Shown: piece by piece, positions 60,146-64,000 of the stretch
How the letters are laid out: each line of letters starts with the position of its first letter
How positions within the stretch are numbered: the stretch's first letter is position 1
DNA from: G963422745 sp963422745
Lineage (GTDB): Bacteria; Actinomycetota; Acidimicrobiia; Acidimicrobiales; Aldehydirespiratoraceae
Length of the DNA stretch: 64,000 bases
NCBI GenBank assembly: GCA_963422745.1
Contig: OY730477.1
Coordinates: 558,001 to 622,000 of the forward strand
Direction of reading: 5' to 3'
Notes under the pieces: model-generated
What the model was told of the DNA's origin: nothing
Databases searched by the model: none
The model's input: only the letters and a program-made list of their open reading frames with translations
Position numbers and translations under genes: made by a program

Positions 60146-61477
60146 ATGCTGCAGCAAGTGCTCAACATGTTCCGGGTCGCCGACCTGCGACGCAAGATCC
60201 TATTCACGCTGTTCATAATCGCTATTTACCGGCTGGGGGCGTTCATCTACGCTCCGGGTGTTGATCCCGAAGCCGTGCAACTTCTGCGGGATCAGGCAAA
60301 CCAGGGCGGCATCTTGGGTTTCATGCAGCTGTTCTCCGGGGGTGCGCTCACACTGCTGTCGATATTTGCGTTGGGCATCATGCCCTACATCACGTCGTCG
60401 ATCATCATGCAGATCCTTGGTGTCGTAATTCCCAAGATCGAGCAGTGGCAGCAGCAGGGGGCTGTGGGCCAGCGCCGCATCACGCAATTGACCCGCTACA
60501 TGACAATCGGCATAGCGGTGGTGCAGTCCACGAGTTTTGCGTTCTTGTTCCACAATGGTGGGATCCTCGGAACCGAGGTTGATCTCCTTCCGCGGTTCAA
60601 TGCATGGACCGTTTTCGTGGTGGTGCTCACCTTGACCTGTGGCACAGCGTTGTTGATGTGGATGGGTGAACTCATCACCCAGCGCGGCATCGGTAACGGC
60701 ATGTCGCTATTGATCTTCACCAGTGTCGTGTCCAGCTTTCCAGCTCAGGGAGCGCTGGTTCAGGCCGAAAACGGAAATGGCGCACTAATCGGGTTGATCG
60801 TTGTAGCGGTGGCGTTGCTTTGCTGCATTGTGTTCGTTGAACAAGGTCAGCGGCGTATTCCCGTTCAGTTCGCAAAGCGCGTTGTCGGAAGGCGGATGTA
60901 CGGCGGCCAAAGCACCTATATCCCGCTCAAGGTCAACCAATCTGGGGTAATCCCGATCATCTTCGCTAGTTCGGTGCTGTACCTACCAAACCTGATTGCA
61001 GTGGCTTTGCCCAATTCGGGATGGGGAGGTTGGATTCAGAGGTGGGTCGACGATCATCTCGTTGACCCGAGCGATCCGGTCTACCTGGCAGTGTTCGGAG
61101 TGATGATCGTGGGCTTTTCCTATTTCTATACAGCCATCACCTTTGATCCCGCCAAGCAGGCAGACACGATCCGTAAACAGGGTGGATTCATTCCCGGAAT
61201 CCGGCCTGGTCCTCAAACCGAGCGGTACCTAGCCCGGATACTGTCGCGTATCACGTTCCCAGGAGCGATGTTCATTGCCGCGGTTGCGTTGGTGCCTTCA
61301 ATCCTGATAGCGGTCACGCTTGGTTCGGGAACATCGGGTGGTGGCTACGGTGGAGGCGCGGGTGGCTTCGCGTTCGGCGGTATTTCGTTGCTCATCGCCT
61401 CCGGCGTTGCTTTGGAGACCATGAAGCAGATTGATAGCCAGTTGACCATGCGCAACTACGAAGGCTTTCTCAAGTGA
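60146..61477 (+). CDS. secY: Preprotein translocase subunit SecY
   Basis: 443 residues, ten membrane helices. FTLFIIAIYRLGAFIYAPGV in the first helix region, the plug and ALGIMPYITSSIIMQIL lateral-gate helix, LMWMGELITQRGIGNGMSLLIF and GQSTYIPLKVNQSGVIPIIFASS. A Gly-rich periplasmic loop (about 395-410) is present. GGGAGG precedes the ATG. Forms the Sec channel with SecE and SecG, encoded elsewhere. Confidence 0.97.
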   Translation: MLQQVLNMFRVADLRRKILFTLFIIAIYRLGAFIYAPGVDPEAVQLLRDQANQGGILGFMQLFSGGALTLLSIFALGIMPYITSSIIMQILGVVIPKIEQWQQQGAVGQRRITQLTRYMTIGIAVVQSTSFAFLFHNGGILGTEVDLLPRFNAWTVFVVVLTLTCGTALLMWMGELITQRGIGNGMSLLIFTSVVSSFPAQGALVQAENGNGALIGLIVVAVALLCCIVFVEQGQRRIPVQFAKRVVGRRMYGGQSTYIPLKVNQSGVIPIIFASSVLYLPNLIAVALPNSGWGGWIQRWVDDHLVDPSDPVYLAVFGVMIVGFSYFYTAITFDPAKQADTIRKQGGFIPGIRPGPQTERYLARILSRITFPGAMFIAAVALVPSILIAVTLGSGTSGGGYGGGAGGFAFGGISLLIASGVALETMKQIDSQLTMRNYEGFLK

Positions 61478-61535
61478 GGATGGCATCTGACCCCCCACAA
61501 AGGGACCTTGAACTCCGTTGTGTGAGTGTTGCCCG

Positions 61536-62123
61536 GTGAGCACCGATCGGGTGTTGCGCATGGTGATCTTGGGCAGGCAAGGCTCCGGCAAGGGCACCCA
61601 GTCGGTGCGGGTATCTGAGACCTATGGGTGCGTGCACGTTTCCACCGGCGAGATGCTGCGTACGGCGGTATCCGCCGGTACCGAACTCGGCCGTCGGGCC
61701 GACTTGATCATGAAGGCTGGCGATCTTGTGGGCGACGACATCATGAATGGAATCGTCGCGGAACGTCTCTCCTGCCAAGACATCGTGAACCGCGGCGTGC
61801 TACTTGACGGCTTCCCCCGCACCGCCGAGCAGGGTGACGCTCTGGCAGCCATCCTTGACGATCTGGACCACTCCCTTACGCTTGCCGTGAACATTGAGGT
61901 TGGGGTTGCTGAAGTCGCCCGGCGCATGTCGGAAAGAGGGCGTGACGACGACACCTCCGAAGCAATTGCGCAGCGCCTTGCGCTCTACGAACAGCAAACC
62001 GCTCCTTTGCTTGATTGGTTCTCGGATCGTCGAATGCTTGAGACGGTTGATGGGATGGGCAGCGAGGCGGAGGTATTCGAACGGTTGCGTGATGTGATCG
62101 ACAGGCGTCTTGGTGGTGATTAG
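61536..62123 (+). CDS. adk: Adenylate kinase
   Basis: P-loop GRQGSGKGTQ, VSTGEMLR AMP-binding segment, GVLLDGFPRTAEQ and the Arg-rich RRMSERGRDDDTSEAIAQRL lid-core junction. Short-lid type (no zinc LID domain). Start uncertain: GTG 61536, GTG 61551 or ATG 61560 all fit; the family usually starts two or three residues before VILG. Balances ATP, ADP and AMP. In the usual order map and infA follow; here map is missing. Confidence 0.92.
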   Translation: MSTDRVLRMVILGRQGSGKGTQSVRVSETYGCVHVSTGEMLRTAVSAGTELGRRADLIMKAGDLVGDDIMNGIVAERLSCQDIVNRGVLLDGFPRTAEQGDALAAILDDLDHSLTLAVNIEVGVAEVARRMSERGRDDDTSEAIAQRLALYEQQTAPLLDWFSDRRMLETVDGMGSEAEVFERLRDVIDRRLGGD

Positions 62124-62210
62124 GCTGTGAATGGTGCGTTGACCATCGGGTCCGACGATCAACGCGCGGCGGCGTGCTGTCGCCATCCTGGGAGTTCGGA
62201 TGCAGGTAGG

Positions 62211-62239
62211 TTGGCCGCTGCGACGCCACCCGGTATCAT
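62211..62239 (+). promoter_or_regulatory. Promoter of infA-rpmJ-rpsM-rpsK-rpsD
   Basis: TTGGCC (62211-62216), 17-bp spacer, TATCAT (62234-62239): a good match to a two-box sigma-70 promoter. The start point near 62246 would fall inside the left arm of the hairpin at 62242-62273. Confidence 0.6.
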
Positions 62240-62241
62240 AG

Positions 62242-62273
62242 ACGAACGGCCTGTCGGACGACGGGCCGTTCGT
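62242..62273 (+). promoter_or_regulatory. Perfect 10-bp inverted repeat upstream of infA
   Basis: ACGAACGGCC (62242-62251) and GGCCGTTCGT (62264-62273) with a 12-nt loop. It overlaps the predicted transcription start, so it could be an operator or, if transcription starts slightly upstream, a 5' UTR hairpin. No T-run follows. Confidence 0.5.
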
Positions 62274-62312
62274 GTCTGCCATCGTGGTAGGGCATTCCCA
62301 GGAGGTTCGGTC

Positions 62313-62537
62313 CTGCCGAAGCAGAAAGAAGATGCGATAGTTCTGGAGGGCACGGTCACCGAGTCGCTTCCGAACGCCATGTTTCGCGTTGAACTGGAGA
62401 ACGGTCCGGCCGTCTTGGCCCACATAAGCGGCAAGATGCGCATGCACTACATCCGGATTCTGCCCGGCGATCGTGTTCAGGTGGAGTTGACCCCATACGA
62501 CCTCAAACGAGGTCGTATCACTTACCGCTATAAGTAG
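62313..62537 (+). CDS. infA: Translation initiation factor IF-1 with apparent CTG start
   Basis: 74 residues: PKQKEDAIVLEGTVTES, LPNAMFRVELENG, HISGKMRMHYIRILPGDRV, YDLKRGRITYRYK. Alignment to the family puts the initiator at CTG 62313, preceded by a perfect AGGAGG (62300-62305) at 7-nt spacing. No ATG, GTG or TTG exists in frame between this site and the unrelated upstream sequence starting at 62127, so CTG initiation is the best reading. Cold-shock-like OB fold, blocks the A site during initiation. Confidence 0.9.
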   Translation: MPKQKEDAIVLEGTVTESLPNAMFRVELENGPAVLAHISGKMRMHYIRILPGDRVQVELTPYDLKRGRITYRYK

Positions 62538-62572
62538 CGGTAGATGGTCCGAACACGCACCGAGATCAAAAA

Positions 62573-62686
62573 ATGAAAGTTCGAGCAAGCGCCAAGAAGA
62601 TCTGTGACAAGTGCAAGGTGATTCGTCGCCGTGGCACCGTCATGGTTATATGCGAAAACCCACGCCACAAGCAGAGGCAGGGCTGA
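62573..62686 (+). CDS. rpmJ: 50S ribosomal protein L36
   Basis: 37 residues: MKVRASAKKICDKCKVIRRR at the N terminus and ending ENPRHKQRQG. The zinc ligands C-x2-C (CDKC), the later Cys in VICENP and the His in RHKQ are present, so it is the zinc-binding (C+) form. Confidence 0.96.
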   Translation: MKVRASAKKICDKCKVIRRRGTVMVICENPRHKQRQG

Positions 62687-62687
62687 A

Positions 62688-63065
62688 ATGGCCAGGATTA
62701 GCGGTGTTGACATCCCCCGCGACAAGCACATCAAATACAGCCTCACCTACATTTACGGGATCGGCCCTTCTGTTTCCGGTGATCTCTGTGAGGTCACCGG
62801 TGTCGATCCCGCCACCAGGGTTCGGGATCTGACCGACGAAGAAATCGCTCGGCTGAGGTCATACATCAATGCCGAACTCAAAGTTGAGGGCGATCTTCGT
62901 CGTGAGGTGTCCCAGGACATCAAACGCAAGATGGAGATCGGCTGTTATCAGGGTCTGCGCCATCGTCGTGGATTGCCTGTCCGGGGGCAGCGCACACATA
63001 CGAACGCACGAACACGCAAGGGTCCCAAGAAGACCGTTGCCGGAAAAAAGAAGGTCGGCAGGTAA
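62688..63065 (+). CDS. rpsM: 30S ribosomal protein S13
   Basis: 125 residues from ATG 62688, one base after the rpmJ stop: MARISGVDIPRDKHIKYSLT, YIYGIGPS, and RRGLPVRGQRTHTNARTRKG. The open frame reaching back to 62631 overlaps rpmJ and is not used. Contacts tRNAs and bridges to the 50S subunit. Confidence 0.97.
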   Translation: MARISGVDIPRDKHIKYSLTYIYGIGPSVSGDLCEVTGVDPATRVRDLTDEEIARLRSYINAELKVEGDLRREVSQDIKRKMEIGCYQGLRHRRGLPVRGQRTHTNARTRKGPKKTVAGKKKVGR

Positions 63066-63463
63066 TGGCCAAGCCCTCGGCCAGCGGCCGGCGCCCGCGC
63101 AGGCGTGAGCGCAAGAACGTCCCGCACGGTATTGCGCATATAAAAAGTTCGTTCAACAACACCATCATCACCATTACGGATCAGTCCGGAGATGTGTTGG
63201 CATGGGCTTCCGCAGGCAACGTTGGTTTCAGCGGCTCACGAAAGTCCACACCCTACGCTGCGCAGATGGCAGCAGAGTCGGCTGCCCGTCGTGCCATGGA
63301 GCATGGTGTTCGCAAGGTTGACGTTCAGGTGAAAGGTCCCGGATCGGGGCGCGAGACTGCCATCCGTTCCATCCAAAACGCAGGCATTGAAGTCGCAGGC
63401 ATCAAGGATTGCACCCCGACACCACACAATGGATGCCGACAAAACAAGCGGCGGAGAAGCTAG
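63065..63463 (+). CDS. rpsK: 30S ribosomal protein S11
   Basis: 132 residues: GIAHIKSSFNNTIITITDQSG, ASAGNVGFSGSRKSTPYAAQ and DCTPTPHNGCRQNKRRR (quoted in part). ATG overlaps the rpsM TAA by one base. Confidence 0.97.
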   Translation: MAKPSASGRRPRRRERKNVPHGIAHIKSSFNNTIITITDQSGDVLAWASAGNVGFSGSRKSTPYAAQMAAESAARRAMEHGVRKVDVQVKGPGSGRETAIRSIQNAGIEVAGIKDCTPTPHNGCRQNKRRRS

Positions 63464-63466
63464 GAC

Positions 63467-64000
63467 ATGTCGCGCTACACAGGCCCTCGCGCACGCGTCT
63501 CACGACGCCTTGGTACCAACGTCTGGGGCACCAAAGGCGAAACTGTAGCTCTTGATCGCAGGCCGTATCCGCCCGGCGAGCACGGTCGTGGCCGTCGCCG
63601 GGGTTCGGTGTCTGAGTATTTGGTGCAGCTTCAGGAGAAGCAGAAGGCCCGCCTGTCCTATGGGCTGACCGAGCGACAGTTTCGAAATATCTTCGCCGAA
63701 GCTTCGCGCCGCCAGGGCGTTACAGGCGACAACATGTTGAGGTTCTTGGAGCTTCGGCTTGACAACGTCTTGTATCGAGCCGGTTGGGCTGCTACACGTC
63801 CCCAAGGTCGCCAACTCGTTAACCACGGACATGTCAACGTCAACGGCCGCCGGGTTGATATCCCGAGTTACCGCCTGCGCAAGGGTGACGTGGTGGAAAT
63901 GCGTGACGCGGCTCGTGACTTCGTCGTGGTCCAGTGGAACCTGGACGTGCTCGACCGCAATCCTCCCGCCTGGCTCGACCGCAGCGGTCGATACCAGGTC
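63467..64000 (+). CDS. rpsD: 30S ribosomal protein S4 (3' end outside window)
   Basis: 178 codons are visible of about 205 expected: MSRYTGPRARVSRRLGTNVW, PPGEHGRGRRRGSVSEYLVQLQEKQKAR (quoted in part) and the S4 RNA-binding domain FLELRLDNVLYRAGWA with GHVNVNGRRVDIPSY. No Cys in the N-terminal part, so the zinc-free (C-) type. rpoA and rplQ would be expected next. Confidence 0.97.
   Translation, partial: MSRYTGPRARVSRRLGTNVWGTKGETVALDRRPYPPGEHGRGRRRGSVSEYLVQLQEKQKARLSYGLTERQFRNIFAEASRRQGVTGDNMLRFLELRLDNVLYRAGWAATRPQGRQLVNHGHVNVNGRRVDIPSYRLRKGDVVEMRDAARDFVVVQWNLDVLDRNPPAWLDRSGRYQV

Overview
The window is a gene-dense chromosomal segment, GC-rich except for one gene, that reads as a high-GC actinobacterium, most plausibly class Acidimicrobiia. 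This placement is inferred from the five-carbon heme pathway order, frequent GTG/TTG starts, short -10-only promoters placed against start codons, actinobacterial-looking tails on ribosomal proteins S3 and L22, and a split b6/IV-type cytochrome bc locus next to complex I. No rRNA, tRNA, CRISPR array, transposase or phage gene was recognised.

Layout: (1) 1-5333, heme operon hemA(partial)-hemC-hemD-hemB-hemL, from glutamyl-tRNA to uroporphyrinogen III. (2) 5.4-11.7 kb, a looser region with a YceI-like protein, a minus-strand cytochrome c/pgi pair, a lipoprotein with TolB-like beta-propeller repeats of unusually AT-rich composition, and several short direct or tandem repeats (periods 66, 24, 67 and 16 bp). 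(3) 11.7-17.7 kb, a quinol:cytochrome c oxidoreductase locus: membrane protein, 2x[4Fe-4S] ferredoxin, cytochrome b6-like subunit, subunit-IV-like subunit, Rieske protein, diheme cytochrome c, membrane protein. (4) 17.7-33.6 kb, a complete 14-gene complex I operon nuoA-N. (5) 33.65-44.2 kb, a second complex I operon lacking nuoEFG (nuoABCD-HIJKLMN, 11 subunits), with its own predicted leaderless promoter, an apparent frameshift in nuoB, and a MidA/NDUFAF7-family methyltransferase gene overlapping the end of nuoN. (6) 45.5-50.4 kb, single genes: an HD-domain protein resembling half of a CCA-adding enzyme, asd, a PPOX/F420-type flavoprotein, a FabH-like ketoacyl synthase and an AI-2E-family permease. 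(7) 50.5 kb to the end, the S10-spc-alpha ribosomal superoperon from rplC to rpsD (cut by the window end), with secY and adk, but without rpsJ in front of rplC and without map after adk.

Functionally, the centre is an electron-transport super-locus: heme synthesis supplies the cytochromes; complex I #1 oxidises NADH; complex I #2, lacking the NADH module, probably takes electrons from ferredoxin or another low-potential donor; both reduce quinone, which the bc complex oxidises. The most notable observations are the tandem 14- plus 11-subunit complex I, the MidA gene coupled to it, the nuoB2 frameshift, a coiled-coil insertion in NuoL1, a shared N-terminal PEHLL motif in two respiratory proteins, a recurrent TANNNT-CAGC-N4-start promoter signature, a CTG start for infA, and a 22-codon micro-ORF coupling rplN to rplX.
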